Counted from the first letter of the stretch, positions 8,664 to 21,753 are shown. The stretch: 64,000 bases of DNA from JBBRDU01 sp038203615 (GCA_038203615.1 JBBRDU010000004.1:1-64000); one strand, 5' to 3'. A program made the numbers and translations. The notes: generated from the sequence alone by a model not told the origin.

Positions 8664-9887
8664 ATGCGCGTAATCGTTTGGGGCATCAACTATGCGCCGG
8701 AAGTCGCCGGCATCGCTCCGCACAATGTGGCATTATGCGAGTTCCTCCAGCGTTCCGGACACGACGTCGAGATGGTCAGCACCTTTGCCTATTACCCGGC
8801 CTGGCGGAAAAGCGCCGAGGATCGCAATTTACTTTACCGAACCGACCAGATAAACGGCGTGCGCGTTCATCGCTGCTGGCACTTTGTGCCCCGGCAGGTC
8901 TCGGCCTGGAAACGAGTTGTGCACGAAGCCACCTTCGTTCTGACTTCGACTCTTCGGGTCCTGTCGCTCCGGCGCGCTGATGTCTGCTTTATCGCGTCGC
9001 CGCCGCTACTGCTCGGGGTGGCGGCGTGGTTTGTGGGCGTGCTCAAGCTGACCCCTTTTGTTTTTCATGTGCAGGATTTGCAGCCCGACGCGGCGGTCGG
9101 CCTGGGGATGCTCCAGCCAGGCTGGTTTACGCGCGCGCTCTATGGACTGGAGGCCTTTGCTTACAAACAGGCCAGGCGTGTTTCCAGCATCAGCGAGGAA
9201 GTGATCGATGCATTTCGGCGCAAGGGCGTGCCGGAAGAGAAGCTCATCCTGTATCCGAACAGCGTCGTGCTGCCCGCCCAATCTGAAATCCCGGCGGCCG
9301 GCCAATTCCGCCGAACCCACGGCTTTGGCGCAGATGATTTTCTGGCCATTTACTCGGGCAACCTGGGCGTGAAGCAGGGTCTCGACATCCTGCTCGATGC
9401 CGCGGAATTGCTTCGCTCTCATGGGCACATCCGGATCGTGATTTGTGGCGATGGCGCGGAACGCGGGTCGCTCGAGGCCAGCTTGGGCCAGCGCCAACTG
9501 GAGAACGTTTCGATGCTGCCGCTACAGTCCGATGTGGCCTACCAGGAATTGCTGGTCGACGCGGATGTCTCGTTCATCACGCAGCAAACCGGCTCCGGGA
9601 ACGCATTTTTCCCCAGTAAACTTTTAATGACGCTGGCCCACTTCAGCCCTGTCGTGACGGTGGCCGATGACGACAGCGCTCTGGCCCGGGCCGTCCAGGC
9701 CGGTGGTTTTGGAGTCAACGTGCCTCCTGATCGCCCTCGCGAACTCGCGGAGATCCTGTCCGGTCTGGCGCAGGACCGGCCCAGGTTGAGCGGCTGGGGT
9801 CGGGCCGGCCGCGCCTACGTCGAGAGGTTTGAACGGCGTCGCGTCCAGGAGAAGTTTGTGGCGCAGTTGCAAGCGCTCATTCGCTGA
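8664..9887 (+). CDS. Glycosyltransferase family 4 (WcaI-like)
   Basis: A 407-residue GT4 enzyme. MRVIVWGINYAPEVAGIAPH and FHVQDLQPDAAVGLGM near residue 133 match the WcaI/colanic-acid-type GT4 subgroup, which is usually encoded beside a WcaF-like acetyltransferase, as here. The donor site includes YSGNLGVKQGLDILLDA near residue 230; the C-terminal motif is less canonical (SKLLMTLAHFSPVVT). It is the last plus-strand gene of the first cluster and converges on the minus-strand sugar transferase that ends at 9903, leaving only 15 bases between the two stops. The linkage formed is not known. Confidence 0.86.
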   Translation: MRVIVWGINYAPEVAGIAPHNVALCEFLQRSGHDVEMVSTFAYYPAWRKSAEDRNLLYRTDQINGVRVHRCWHFVPRQVSAWKRVVHEATFVLTSTLRVLSLRRADVCFIASPPLLLGVAAWFVGVLKLTPFVFHVQDLQPDAAVGLGMLQPGWFTRALYGLEAFAYKQARRVSSISEEVIDAFRRKGVPEEKLILYPNSVVLPAQSEIPAAGQFRRTHGFGADDFLAIYSGNLGVKQGLDILLDAAELLRSHGHIRIVICGDGAERGSLEASLGQRQLENVSMLPLQSDVAYQELLVDADVSFITQQTGSGNAFFPSKLLMTLAHFSPVVTVADDDSALARAVQAGGFGVNVPPDRPRELAEILSGLAQDRPRLSGWGRAGRAYVERFERRRVQEKFVAQLQALIR

Positions 9888-9902
9888 ACGCCAGAGCGGC
9901 GT

Positions 9903-11297
9903 TCAATAAGCGGTCCGCGGCGGAGCCATCAGCTGCGCACAGGTCCGCAGGATGATGCCGAACTCGAGCGAGATGTTCCAGTTTTCGAGATACTCGATAT
10001 CGCAGGCGACGCGATTCTCAATGTCCGAGTTATCGCGGGCTTCCCCGCGAAATCCGCGCACCTGAGCAAGGCCGGTGATGCCTGGCTTGACGAAGGCGCG
10101 GACGTGGTAGTTTTCCATCAAGCGGGAGAACTGATTGTTATGTTCGATCAGATGCGGTCGCGGGCCGACGATACTCATATCGCCCAATAGAACATTCCAG
10201 AACTGCGGGACTTCATCGATGCTGAGTTTGCGAAACCATTTGCCGAAGGGATAGACGCGTTCGTCTTCGGCGGAAGCCTGCCGCGTTAAATCTTCGTGAT
10301 CAGCGCGCATCGTGCGAAATTTATAGATCTTGAACTGGCGATTTTGCATTCCGGCCCGTTGCTGCACATGGAGGAGCGGCCCGGGGGACTGGAAGCGCTG
10401 CGCGATAAAGACGAGAGCGGCCAGAAGAGGAAAGATGAAAAGCATGACCGGCACGGCGATGGCGAGATCGACCATGCGTTTCATAAAGCGGTTCAGAGGG
10501 TTCTCCAGCGGCTCCTCGCGCAGACCAAGAAAGCGAAAACCGCCGTCTTCGAAGTGGGTGACGGAATGCCGCAGTCTTTCTTCCAGATCGCTCAAGATTA
10601 ACAAGCGGACGCCGAGCTGATCGCAAATCCGGATGACGGCCTGATTGGCGTCGTTGAAAAGAGGAAATTCGAGCAGGATCACCTGGGTGATGGCCCGTTC
10701 GCGAATGACCTTCTCGAGTTGATTGGAGGTGCCGATGATGGGAACCGCTTTTCCGTTGGGCTCGACCGATTCATCCGAGATTAGTCCCACCGTGCGCAGA
10801 CCGATCTCGGCTTTGCGCTCGAGCCAGTCTCCGAGCATGGCTGCTTTGCGAACCGACCCGACCAGCAATGTGTTTTCCTCGCGGCGGAAGACGGTCCGGG
10901 CGAGCATTCCCGGCAAGTAGTGGTGGGAGAAGAGAAAGGCCACGTAAAGCCAGGGGATAAAGTTGAAGAAAAAGATCCGGGAAATGAAAGCGTCTTTGGT
11001 GGCGATCAGGTAAAGGACGAGCAAGCCGGTGCTGGCAACTGTTTGCCGCAGACTGAGCCGGTGCGGGCGCAGCAATTCGTTCTGCAGAAAATCGTTCTTG
11101 GAGCGGGAAAGCGCTTCCAGGCCCATGCCCAGGACGAGCACGCCGCAATAAATGCTGTAGCGTTGCCACGTCAGCTGCGCTCCGGAAGAATAGAAAGTGA
11201 CCATGATCCAGACGCCCAGCCAAAAGAGCGCTGCGACCATAATGATCTGGCAGAGCAGGAAAAGGCGGTAGAGACCTTCGGTCCGTTGCGTGACCAT
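9903..11297 (-). CDS. Polyprenyl-phosphate sugar-1-phosphate transferase (WcaJ/PglC superfamily)
   Basis: A 464-residue initiating transferase. The N-terminal half has about four membrane helices and a Rossmann-like segment (LVGSVRKAAMLGDWL). The C-terminal catalytic domain from about residue 265 starts with a reentrant helix and carries QFKIYKFRTM, RKLSIDEVPQFWNVLLGDM, SIVGPRPH and KPGITGLAQVRG, the conserved blocks of bacterial sugar transferases. It should move a sugar-1-phosphate from a UDP-sugar to undecaprenyl phosphate and start assembly of the glycan made by the neighbouring enzymes. It is transcribed against the main cluster and divergently from the ligase gene at 11444. A second enzyme of this family is encoded at the right edge of the window. 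Confidence 0.9.
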   Translation of the reverse strand: MVTQRTEGLYRLFLLCQIIMVAALFWLGVWIMVTFYSSGAQLTWQRYSIYCGVLVLGMGLEALSRSKNDFLQNELLRPHRLSLRQTVASTGLLVLYLIATKDAFISRIFFFNFIPWLYVAFLFSHHYLPGMLARTVFRREENTLLVGSVRKAAMLGDWLERKAEIGLRTVGLISDESVEPNGKAVPIIGTSNQLEKVIRERAITQVILLEFPLFNDANQAVIRICDQLGVRLLILSDLEERLRHSVTHFEDGGFRFLGLREEPLENPLNRFMKRMVDLAIAVPVMLFIFPLLAALVFIAQRFQSPGPLLHVQQRAGMQNRQFKIYKFRTMRADHEDLTRQASAEDERVYPFGKWFRKLSIDEVPQFWNVLLGDMSIVGPRPHLIEHNNQFSRLMENYHVRAFVKPGITGLAQVRGFRGEARDNSDIENRVACDIEYLENWNISLEFGIILRTCAQLMAPPRTAY

Positions 11298-11443
11298 GAT
11301 TATTGCAATTCCTGGGAGTTGAGAGTACGCGCTGGCTGCGACCGTTCAACTCGTGGTAAGATCCGCGCTAACATACGGCGGCATAAACTGCGTAGCCCTC
11401 TCTAAATTAGCTATTTCCATACCATGGTAATCTTCATTGGGTA
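11298..11443. promoter_or_regulatory. Divergent intergenic region between sugar transferase and ligase genes
   Basis: This 146-base stretch separates two divergently transcribed polysaccharide genes and must hold both start regions. It is more AT-rich near 11397-11445 than the flanking genes. I could not pick convincing -35/-10 pairs by eye, so only the regional call is made. Confidence 0.35.
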
Positions 11444-13822
11444 ATGGCAGATTCTGTTGAATCCAAATCGGGCACCCGGCGCAGCCAGCCTCTCGCGCGC
11501 TCGACTGGTAACGCGGCCGTCGCGCTCCTCCCGGTCCTGGCTTGCTTCCTGGGCGGAGCATCCCAGAAATGGGCCGAGGGCATCGTCGTTGCACTGCTTG
11601 GGCTGTTTCTGGTTATTCTGCCGCCGCGCCTCTCGCTGGGAACAATCACGAACCTCGTGCTGGCGCTATTCCTGGCCACGGCTGCGGTCTCCTTTTTGCC
11701 CGCCCATTGGTTTTTCTTCCCGGCCTGGCGATCAGCCCTGGTTGATGATCTCGGAGTCCTGCTTCCGCAAACCGTATCACCGCAACCCTGGATCTCCGGG
11801 ACCGGTTTTCTCAGTCTTTTGGCCGGCCTGAGTTGGCTCTACCTCGTCTCTACGCAAGACATGGAACTTCGGTCCGCTCGTTTTCAGCTTCGGCTTTTCG
11901 TGACGGGCGTCGTGGTTCTGGCCGCGATCGCGCTTCTGCTTTATGCCACGCGGGCCACTCTTCCTTTTTGGATTAATCCACGTGGCTTCGGCCCGTTCCC
12001 GAATCGCAATCAAACGGGAAATCTCTTCGGCATCACTTCCATCGTTCTGCTCGCCGCCGGACAGGATGACCTACGACACAACCGAAAACGGTGGGTGCTC
12101 TGGCTGATTGGACTCGGGATTCTCGTCACCGCGATCATTCTCAACTTTTCACGGGCCGGCGTCATTATCCTGGTGGGAGGTAGCGCGTTATGGATCGCGG
12201 TCGTCGCGCTGCGTCAGGGCTCCCATGCCCGAATTGCCCTGGGAGTTTCATTCTTGCTTCTCCTGCTCAGCGCGCTCCTCTTGATGGGCGGAGAAACCCT
12301 CGATCGTTTTCATCTTCACAAATTGGGAGACACCGGCGTCCTGGCCGACTTTCGCTGGAAAATTTTTCATGACGCCTTCGACCTGATCCGGGCGTCACCC
12401 TGGTGTGGAATCGGTTTAGGAAATTTCGAAGCGCTTTTCGCAACCTTCCGGCATGAGTCGATTACGGAAGGTCGCGCGCTCCATCCGGAAAGTGACTGGA
12501 TCTGGCTGTGGGCGGAAATCGGTTGGCCGGCGGTGCTTCTGGCCATCGCCGGCGCCGCCCTTTTGCTGCGCCGTGTCCTGCCCTTGCAGGAGGGAACCAA
12601 TCAGCGTTTTCGGCTGGCGGCGCTGCTTGGCACCGTGGCTTTTGCCGTGCATGGCCTCGTCGACGTTTCCGGTCACCGCGTCGGAACGGCCTTTGCCGGA
12701 ATCTTCCTGCTCGGAAGTTCCCTGCATCGGCCGCTTTCTTTTAAAGTGAGTCGGAGCATCCCGATTCTTTTTCGCGTCGTCGGCCTGCTTTTGCTGGTGG
12801 CGGGCTCCGTCTGGTTTTGGGCGTCCCGGGAGAAGATGCTGCTCCCAGGTTCGGTCGGAGTGTCGAGCGTGAAACAACTTTCGCCCATGGCCATTCGCGG
12901 CCGCAATTTCAACGAATCCATTTCGTTAAACACCCAGGCCCTGCAATGGGCCCCCCTCGACTGGCAACTCTACTTTTCGCGCGGGCTCGCTGGAGTTGCC
13001 GCGAAGCAGGCGGACAAGGCTATCGAAGATTTTCGCCGGGCCCGGTTTCTGGAGCCGAATTCCTTCGAAGTTCCTCTGGCCGAGGGCAACGCCTGGCTGT
13101 CGTCGCAGCCGATTTTCGCCGCGACGGCCTGGCGCGAAGCGTTGCGCCGAACCCAGACCGATTTGCACCGCTTCAATGTTTACGCCGGCATGCTCGACAA
13201 GGCAGCCATCGAGAATCCGGAAGTGAATCGTATCCTCGAAGAGGTCGGGCTGACTCAGCATGATCTGGTGCTGGCTTACCTGAGCCGTGTGTCCGGTGAT
13301 CGGTTCAAGCGCGAGCTGTATCGTTTCCTGCAGAACGATCCGGATTTGCGCAGTCTCACCGAGACGGAAAAACTGGCTCTCTTCTCTCTCTGGTCAGAAC
13401 GTGGCGATCTGGATGATCTTGTCCGACAGATTCAGCAGCATCCGGACTGGACGCCTCACGCCTGGCTCGGTCTGGCCAAGTACCACGCAGCCCGCAATGA
13501 TTTTCGCACGGCTTACGAGTTGACAGAAAAGTACGGAGATGCCGTCGCTATGCCGCGACTGGCGGGGGGTGGTTCACTCAAAGAACTGCAAAATCGCTAT
13601 TACACAAACCCGGATAATTACGCGACGGGCTATGCCCTCTACCAAGCGCAACTTCAGAAAGGTCGGGTCGATGACGCCCTCCTGACCGCGCGTCATTTTA
13701 GCGAGCGGCCCAATGCGCCGGCTTACTTTCATGTCCTGGAGGCACAGGCGTGGGCGCAAAAGCAAAACTGGGAACGCGCCTGGAATGCGTGGCTCGCCTA
13801 CACGGCGGCGGCCAAGAAGTAG
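11444..13822 (+). CDS. O-antigen ligase family protein with C-terminal TPR-like domain
   Basis: A 792-residue protein in two parts. Residues 1-450 contain about 12 hydrophobic helices with the Wzy/WaaL signature NFSRAGVIILVGG near residue 228 and a periplasmic loop with SPWCGIGLGNFEALF near 318. Residues 480-790 are soluble and helical, with TPR-like spacing (LYFSRGLAGVAAKQADKAIE, RFLEPNS, WLGLAKYHAARNDFRTAYEL). Ligases with a periplasmic TPR tail occur in O-antigen and exopolysaccharide loci, where the tail probably docks partner proteins or substrate. It is followed at 19 bases by a GT39-like gene. It differs clearly from the first ligase-like protein at 4246-5742, so the locus encodes two such enzymes. 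Confidence 0.8.
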   Translation: MADSVESKSGTRRSQPLARSTGNAAVALLPVLACFLGGASQKWAEGIVVALLGLFLVILPPRLSLGTITNLVLALFLATAAVSFLPAHWFFFPAWRSALVDDLGVLLPQTVSPQPWISGTGFLSLLAGLSWLYLVSTQDMELRSARFQLRLFVTGVVVLAAIALLLYATRATLPFWINPRGFGPFPNRNQTGNLFGITSIVLLAAGQDDLRHNRKRWVLWLIGLGILVTAIILNFSRAGVIILVGGSALWIAVVALRQGSHARIALGVSFLLLLLSALLLMGGETLDRFHLHKLGDTGVLADFRWKIFHDAFDLIRASPWCGIGLGNFEALFATFRHESITEGRALHPESDWIWLWAEIGWPAVLLAIAGAALLLRRVLPLQEGTNQRFRLAALLGTVAFAVHGLVDVSGHRVGTAFAGIFLLGSSLHRPLSFKVSRSIPILFRVVGLLLLVAGSVWFWASREKMLLPGSVGVSSVKQLSPMAIRGRNFNESISLNTQALQWAPLDWQLYFSRGLAGVAAKQADKAIEDFRRARFLEPNSFEVPLAEGNAWLSSQPIFAATAWREALRRTQTDLHRFNVYAGMLDKAAIENPEVNRILEEVGLTQHDLVLAYLSRVSGDRFKRELYRFLQNDPDLRSLTETEKLALFSLWSERGDLDDLVRQIQQHPDWTPHAWLGLAKYHAARNDFRTAYELTEKYGDAVAMPRLAGGGSLKELQNRYYTNPDNYATGYALYQAQLQKGRVDDALLTARHFSERPNAPAYFHVLEAQAWAQKQNWERAWNAWLAYTAAAKK

Positions 13823-13840
13823 GGGCCGGTTTCCTTCGCT

Positions 13841-15378
13841 ATGGCTTCGTCGGCACCGGATCAGTCCGAGGTTACCACTCTCTGGCATCTCCAAGAGAGA
13901 GCGAAATCCCGCGGATGGGCGATCTGGCTGGCGCTGTGGACAATCGCCCTGGCCATCCGTCTCTGGGGCGCATTCTATCTTCCGAATGCGGAGCAGGATG
14001 GCTATTCGGACGCTGTCACCATTGCGCGGCTGAGCGCCAGCCTGGCCAGCGGACATTTTCATATCACTGATCTCTACGGATTCTGGCTGCCGCTCTTTCA
14101 GTTCGTCGCCGCTGTCTTCAATCTCTGGCTGCGTGATCCTCTCCTGGCCGGGAAGATTGTCTCTTCATTGAGCGGCGCGGCCAGTTGCGTGCTGATCTTT
14201 GCCATCGCGGATCGGCTCACCCACCGCCTGGCTTTAAGTGGCGCAGTCTTTGCGCTGGTTCTGCTGAACCCGCTCCACGTTTTGTACTCGGCATCCTGCA
14301 TGACCGATGTCCCGTTCGGTTGTTTGACCCTCGCCAGTCTTTGGTTTCTGCTCCGGGATCGATGGCTGGCGGCGGCGCTGTGCACGGCCCTCGCCGGTGG
14401 TGTGAGGATCGAAGCATGGGCCCTCATTCCGCTTCTGCCCTTGTTGCAGTGGATCCGGCAACGGCGGGTCTCGCCGCTCGCCTGTGTCATTCTGGTCTTT
14501 CCGCCTCTCGCTTGGTTGTTCGTTAGCCGGATGGCGCGAGGGAACTGGTTCGCTTTCTTTTTGGAACGGGCGATTTATCACGCTCATTACCTTGATTTCC
14601 ATCCGTCGCGCCGCGGCTTCACCCTGGCCGATGTGTCCGGCGACTTCGAATACCTCTTGCTGGGTGCAAACAAGATCGTCGTCCTGGCCAGTCTGGTCGC
14701 GGCGGGTTGCATCGCCCTTGATTTCCTGCGTCGCCGCCGAACCTCATGGGAATGTTTCGCGACCGTCTCTTATCTCTTTTCGATCACGGGATTACTCTTG
14801 TTAGCCTATGTGACGAAACGGCAGCCGGTCTGGCTGCCGCGCTACGGTTTATTTGCGCTCGTGCTCGGTTTGCCTCTGCTGGCCTGGACGACCCAGCGTT
14901 TCATGGAGAAAGCCAAGCCAGCCTGGCTCGGCTGGGTCGGTGCTGGGGCAGTGAGCCTGGCCTGCGTCGCCGCGACCCGCCCACAGCTTCCCATTATTCC
15001 AAACGTCATCAGCGATTTTCACGCGCATTCCAAGGTGGCCAACGCGCTGGTGGCGGACCTGGAGCGACGGGACGATCACGAATCTCGCTGTTTTTCTGAC
15101 GACATCGCGGTGCATGTCTTATCGCGCCTGCCGATCGATCGATTCCTCCGTTCGCCGAACGCGCCACGGGCCGCTTGGGACGATGTGGCGATCTTTGAAA
15201 GGTACCTGCGGGAACAGCGCGTGGGCTATGTCGTTTTCATGCCGACGGAAGACTCGCTGCCGGTTCAGCATTACCCGGAACTGGGGCAGAGTCCGGCTCC
15301 GGTGAACGGACCTTTCCAGTTCCTCACTTCCGCCACGTCGTCGTTTGGTCCCGACGTCTGGCTCTACCGACGGCTCGA

Positions 15379-15382
<4 letters not shown>
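13841..15382 (+). CDS. Membrane glycosyltransferase, GT39/ArnT-like
   Basis: A 513-residue integral membrane protein with about 11 helices. The first periplasmic loop has YLPNAEQDGYSDAVTIAR near residue 50, where GT39/ArnT-type (GT-C) transferases carry acidic catalytic residues. The soluble C-terminus (residues 380-513) contains a small periplasmic domain. Such enzymes transfer a sugar from a polyprenyl-phosphate donor on the outer face of the membrane. It follows the ligase/TPR gene closely, probably in one transcript, and its stop overlaps the stop of the convergent pyruvate phosphate dikinase gene by four bases. Acceptor unknown. Confidence 0.72.
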
Positions 15383-18171
<2,789 letters not shown>

Positions 18172-18308
18172 AGAAAAATTTCAGTAGAACTGCGTCGGGA
18201 AGCGCAAACTAGTTCTCAGGGTTTGCGTGTCAACGCGCCGTCAGCGGCCGTTGGGATTCATTTCCGGCCCAGCCCTGGCCTGTCTCTCGACTCGGCTGGT
18301 CCCCTAGA

Positions 18309-18518
18309 TCAGGCCGGCGCGTTTTCGGCGCCTGCTAAGACCTGGCCGATGGCTGCCGTAAATTCATCCACCCCGGTGCTCGGGATGATGATGGTGTTGC
18401 GCCGGCCATGGGCTTCCTCCGTGATCCGGAGGAACTTACCGCGATCGTTTTCTCGGAACTCCACGTGAAAGTGCTTGCGCTCAATCTGGAGCTCCTTTGC
18501 CTCGATAATGTTGTCCAT
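18309..18518 (-). CDS. PUR-domain (PUR-alpha-like) nucleic-acid binding protein
   Basis: A 69-residue protein. ERKHFHVEFRENDRGKFLRI followed by ITEEAHGRRNTIIIPSTGV matches the single PUR repeat of bacterial PurA-like proteins, which bind single-stranded DNA or RNA as dimers through a beta-sheet. Such short PUR proteins occur in spirochaetes, Bacteroidota and Verrucomicrobiota. It sits on its own between RNase R and pyruvate phosphate dikinase on the same strand. The physiological target is unknown; a role in RNA or DNA metabolism is inferred from the fold. Confidence 0.82.
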   Translation of the reverse strand: MDNIIEAKELQIERKHFHVEFRENDRGKFLRITEEAHGRRNTIIIPSTGVDEFTAAIGQVLAGAENAPA

Positions 18519-18570
18519 TCCTAAAGGGTACGATTTTGAGCATGCCCGCTCCGGAAGGGAAGAAGATTCT

Positions 18571-18589
18571 GCAGGCCCAGTTGGCCTGC
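18571..18589 (-). terminator. Hairpin downstream of the RNase R gene
   Basis: A 7-bp GC-rich stem (GCAGGCC/GGCCTGC) with a five-base loop lies 25 bases past the RNase R stop. On the minus strand it is followed by a mixed T/C tract rather than a clean U-run; on the plus strand it is followed by TTTT. It could terminate the RNase R transcript. It is short and not decisive. Confidence 0.35.
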
Positions 18590-18613
18590 TTTTGTGGCTG
18601 TTTGCGTTAAAAG

Positions 18614-20788
18614 TTAGCGTCGCCGGCCGCGCGCGGGCGCCGCTCGTTTGGGCTGATCTGCCAGGGCAAAATCAATCTGACGCTTGAACCGATCGACGCG
18701 CGCGACAAACACGCGGAGCTCATCGCCCACGGAGAAACGCCGGCGCGACCGCCGGGCCGTGAGGCGACGTCGGGCCGCATCGAAGACATAGAAGTCGTCG
18801 GTTAGGGTCGAGACATGGACCACGCCGCTGAGGAGCACATCGGGCAACTCGATGACCAGTCCATAATTGCGCACGTCCACCACGGTGGCGCGGAACACCT
18901 GCGGATCGCGTTCGGCCAGCTGGCGCTCGAAGAACTCGAGTTTCTTCATGCGAACCGCCTCGATTTCGGCCTCGGCCGCGGTGCGTTCGGTGGTCGAAAT
19001 ATGCTCGGCTAATGAGGCAAGCTGACTCATGTCGGCCCGGGCCGGGCGTTTCTCGTTGCGTTCGGCCAGGGAGCGATGCGCGATCAGATCCGCATACCGA
19101 CGAATCGGACTTGTGAAATGGAGATAGTTGTTTTTGGCCAGGCCATAGTGGCCGAGTGGCTGGGGGAGATAACGAGCCCGCTTCAGGCTTTTGAGCAGTC
19201 CAATTTTCAGGGCCTGCTCTTCCGGTTTGCCCTTGGTGGCGGCGAGGAGCCGCTGAATCTCGCGGCGCTGGGTCAGATCGCCCACGCGGTATTGGTAGCT
19301 CAGGGCCAACTCCCGGTATTCCGCCAGCTTTTCTGGCTCGGGATTCTCGTGCACCCGGTAGACAGTGGGGATCGATCGATTCTTTAATTCAAGCGCCACT
19401 GCTTCGTTGGCCGCCAGCATGAACTCCTCGACGAGTTGATGAGACTCATCGTTTTCAATACGCTCAAGCCGGATCGGTTTCCCGGTTTCATCGAGGCGCA
19501 CCTTCACTTCCGGGAAGTCGAGGTCGAGGGAGCCTTGTTCGAATCGTTTACGTCGCAAGAGCGCGGCCAGTTCCCAGGCAACGTGCAGACGCTCACCCAG
19601 CGGGTCCCGCGCTGGCGCCTTCAGAATAGCGTAAGCCTCCTTGTAAGTCAGGCGTTTCGCGCTGCGAATAACGGTTCGCCCGAACCGGGCTGAAGTGACG
19701 CGGCCGTTTGCATCGAAGTCGATGAAGGCGGAGTGGGTGAGGCGATCGACGTCCGGCTTGAGGCTGCACACTCCGTTACTGAGCCGCTCCGGCAGCATCG
19801 GGATCACGCGATCCGGTAGGTAGACGCTGTTGCCGCGTTTGCGGGCTTCACGATCCAGCGCGCTCCCGGGCGTGACGTAAGCCGCGACGTCGGCGATATG
19901 CACGCCAAGGCGCCACCCTCCGCGGCCGATGCGTTCCACGTCGATGGCATCGTCGAAGTCTTTTGCGTCGTCTGGGTCGATCGTGACGATGAATTTTTGG
20001 CGCAAATCCTCGCGGCCTTCGATTAGGCTAGCCTCGACCGTCTCGGGGATGCGGTTGGCTTCATCCAGGACGTTCTTGGGAAATTCAGTCGGGAGATGGT
20101 AGTTCCGGACGATGGAGAGAACGTCGACCCCGGGAGCATCGGCCGAACCAAGCACCTCGATGATTTCGCCTTCTGGATTAACGTGGCGCGATTCCCAAGC
20201 CTCAAGGCGGACCACGACTTTGTCGCCCAATCCAGGCGCGCGGGGCAGACGTTCTTTTGGCGGGACTTTAACGTAAACGTTATGGGTGAGGCGGGGATCG
20301 TCCGGGATGACGTAGAAGAAATTGGGCGATTGCTGGAGCGTGCCGACAATGGTGTCGTGGGCGCGTTCCAGGATCCGGATGACGCGCCCTTCGGCGCGGG
20401 CGTGGTCCTTCCGGCGGGACTGGGCGGCATCGCGTGTGATTCGAACGACCACCCGATCCCCGTGCATGGCGGTCCCGGTGTTCTCGGCCGATACGAAAAT
20501 ATCTCTTTCGCCGGCTTTTTCCGTGACGAGGAAAGCGAAGCCGGAGGGGTGAATGGAGAGCGTGCCGGTGACGAGGTCGGCTTCATCCGGCAGGACGTAG
20601 CGGTTCTTCCGAATGCAGGCGATTTCGCCGGCATGCTCCATCTCGTGGAGCACTTTGCCGAGCTCGTTGCGTTGATGCGGCTTGAGGCCGAGTTCCCGCG
20701 ACAATTCGACCTTTTCGAGCGGGCGATAGTCGCGTCGGGCGAGCAGACGCAGGATGGATTCGCGGAGTGAGGATGGATCGGATTTCAC
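18614..20788 (-). CDS. rnr: Ribonuclease R
   Basis: A 724-residue 3'-5' exoribonuclease. Order: an N-terminal winged-helix region (LRESILRLLARRDYRPL), cold-shock/OB domains (GTLSIHPSGFAFLV), the RNB catalytic domain with TIDPDDAKDFDDAIDV (four metal-binding Asp), and a C-terminal S1 domain ending in a basic tail (PKRAAPARGRRR). It degrades structured RNA processively in the cytoplasm. I chose the GTG at 20788 because the longest open frame (to 20917) would overlap the divergent folP start by 13 bases and adds a sequence unlike RNase R. The true start could be elsewhere between these points. Confidence 0.93.
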   Translation of the reverse strand: MKSDPSSLRESILRLLARRDYRPLEKVELSRELGLKPHQRNELGKVLHEMEHAGEIACIRKNRYVLPDEADLVTGTLSIHPSGFAFLVTEKAGERDIFVSAENTGTAMHGDRVVVRITRDAAQSRRKDHARAEGRVIRILERAHDTIVGTLQQSPNFFYVIPDDPRLTHNVYVKVPPKERLPRAPGLGDKVVVRLEAWESRHVNPEGEIIEVLGSADAPGVDVLSIVRNYHLPTEFPKNVLDEANRIPETVEASLIEGREDLRQKFIVTIDPDDAKDFDDAIDVERIGRGGWRLGVHIADVAAYVTPGSALDREARKRGNSVYLPDRVIPMLPERLSNGVCSLKPDVDRLTHSAFIDFDANGRVTSARFGRTVIRSAKRLTYKEAYAILKAPARDPLGERLHVAWELAALLRRKRFEQGSLDLDFPEVKVRLDETGKPIRLERIENDESHQLVEEFMLAANEAVALELKNRSIPTVYRVHENPEPEKLAEYRELALSYQYRVGDLTQRREIQRLLAATKGKPEEQALKIGLLKSLKRARYLPQPLGHYGLAKNNYLHFTSPIRRYADLIAHRSLAERNEKRPARADMSQLASLAEHISTTERTAAEAEIEAVRMKKLEFFERQLAERDPQVFRATVVDVRNYGLVIELPDVLLSGVVHVSTLTDDFYVFDAARRRLTARRSRRRFSVGDELRVFVARVDRFKRQIDFALADQPKRAAPARGRRR

Positions 20789-20904
20789 GAGACGGGCCAC
20801 TGTTCCCGCGAAAGGGCGCAAGACCAAGTCTGATCTTTTGGCGCGGCCGGAGGCGGATGGGGTGGGCGGGTTCGAATAATCGAAGCCCAATGGTAGTCTA
20901 ACGC

Positions 20905-21753
20905 ATGATGGGCGCACGTCACTGGAAGATTGGGGAAAAAATAATCGATCTGTCGCGCCGCGGGATGATCATGGGCGTTTTGAACGTGACGCCGAATTCC
21001 TTCTCGGATGGAGGCCGCTACGCCGATCCGGAAATGGCGGTGGCGCATGGGGTGGAGATGGATCAGGCGGGCGCTCAGATTATCGACGTGGGGGGAGAAT
21101 CGACCCGGCCCGGGGCGGAGCCGGTGCCGATGGCGGAGGAACGAGACCGGGTCATCCCTGTGATTCGGCGCTTACGGGAGAGGATTGCGAGTTTCATTTC
21201 GATTGATACTTCCAAGGCGGAAGTGGCGCGGGCCGCGCTCGACGCGGGAGCGAACATCGTGAACGACGTCAGTGGCGGACGGGCAGACCCGAAGATGCTT
21301 CCCCTGGTCGCGCAACGCCAGGCCGCCCTCATCATCATGCACATGCAGGGAAATCCGAAAACCATGCAGGTGGCGCCGAGTTATATCCATGTGGTGGAAG
21401 AGGTCGCGAATTTTTTTCGACAACAATATGCACGCGCCCTAGAGTGCGGGATTGATCCCATGGCCGTCGCGTTTGATCCGGGAATCGGATTCGGTAAAGC
21501 GCTTGAGCACAATCTCGAGCTGCTGGGAAATCTCAATCGACTACGGGTGGAGGATCGCCCAATCGTGATCGGAGTTTCGCGCAAATCGTTTCTCGGCAAA
21601 CTGGCAGGGACGGCCGGGCCGCCGGATGGCCTCGTGGCCACGGTGGCCCTGACGGCGCTGTTGCGCTCGCGCGGAGCGGAAATCTTCCGCGTCCATGACG
21701 TGCCGGAAAATGTTCAAGCCTTGCGTGTAACGGAAGCAATCCTGGCCCAATGA
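20905..21753 (+). CDS. folP: Dihydropteroate synthase
   Basis: A 282-residue TIM-barrel enzyme that joins 6-hydroxymethyl-dihydropterin pyrophosphate to p-aminobenzoate in folate synthesis. Signature motifs are present: GVLNVTPNSFSDGG near residue 24, DVGGESTRPGAEPV near 61, NDVSGG near 118, DPGIGFGKALEHN near 193 and GVSRKSFLG near 222. Length is normal. It begins a coupled pair with cdaA (four-base overlap, ATGA at 21750-21753), an association also seen in other bacteria. The second ATG (20908) would work equally well as a start. Confidence 0.96.
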   Translation: MMGARHWKIGEKIIDLSRRGMIMGVLNVTPNSFSDGGRYADPEMAVAHGVEMDQAGAQIIDVGGESTRPGAEPVPMAEERDRVIPVIRRLRERIASFISIDTSKAEVARAALDAGANIVNDVSGGRADPKMLPLVAQRQAALIIMHMQGNPKTMQVAPSYIHVVEEVANFFRQQYARALECGIDPMAVAFDPGIGFGKALEHNLELLGNLNRLRVEDRPIVIGVSRKSFLGKLAGTAGPPDGLVATVALTALLRSRGAEIFRVHDVPENVQALRVTEAILAQ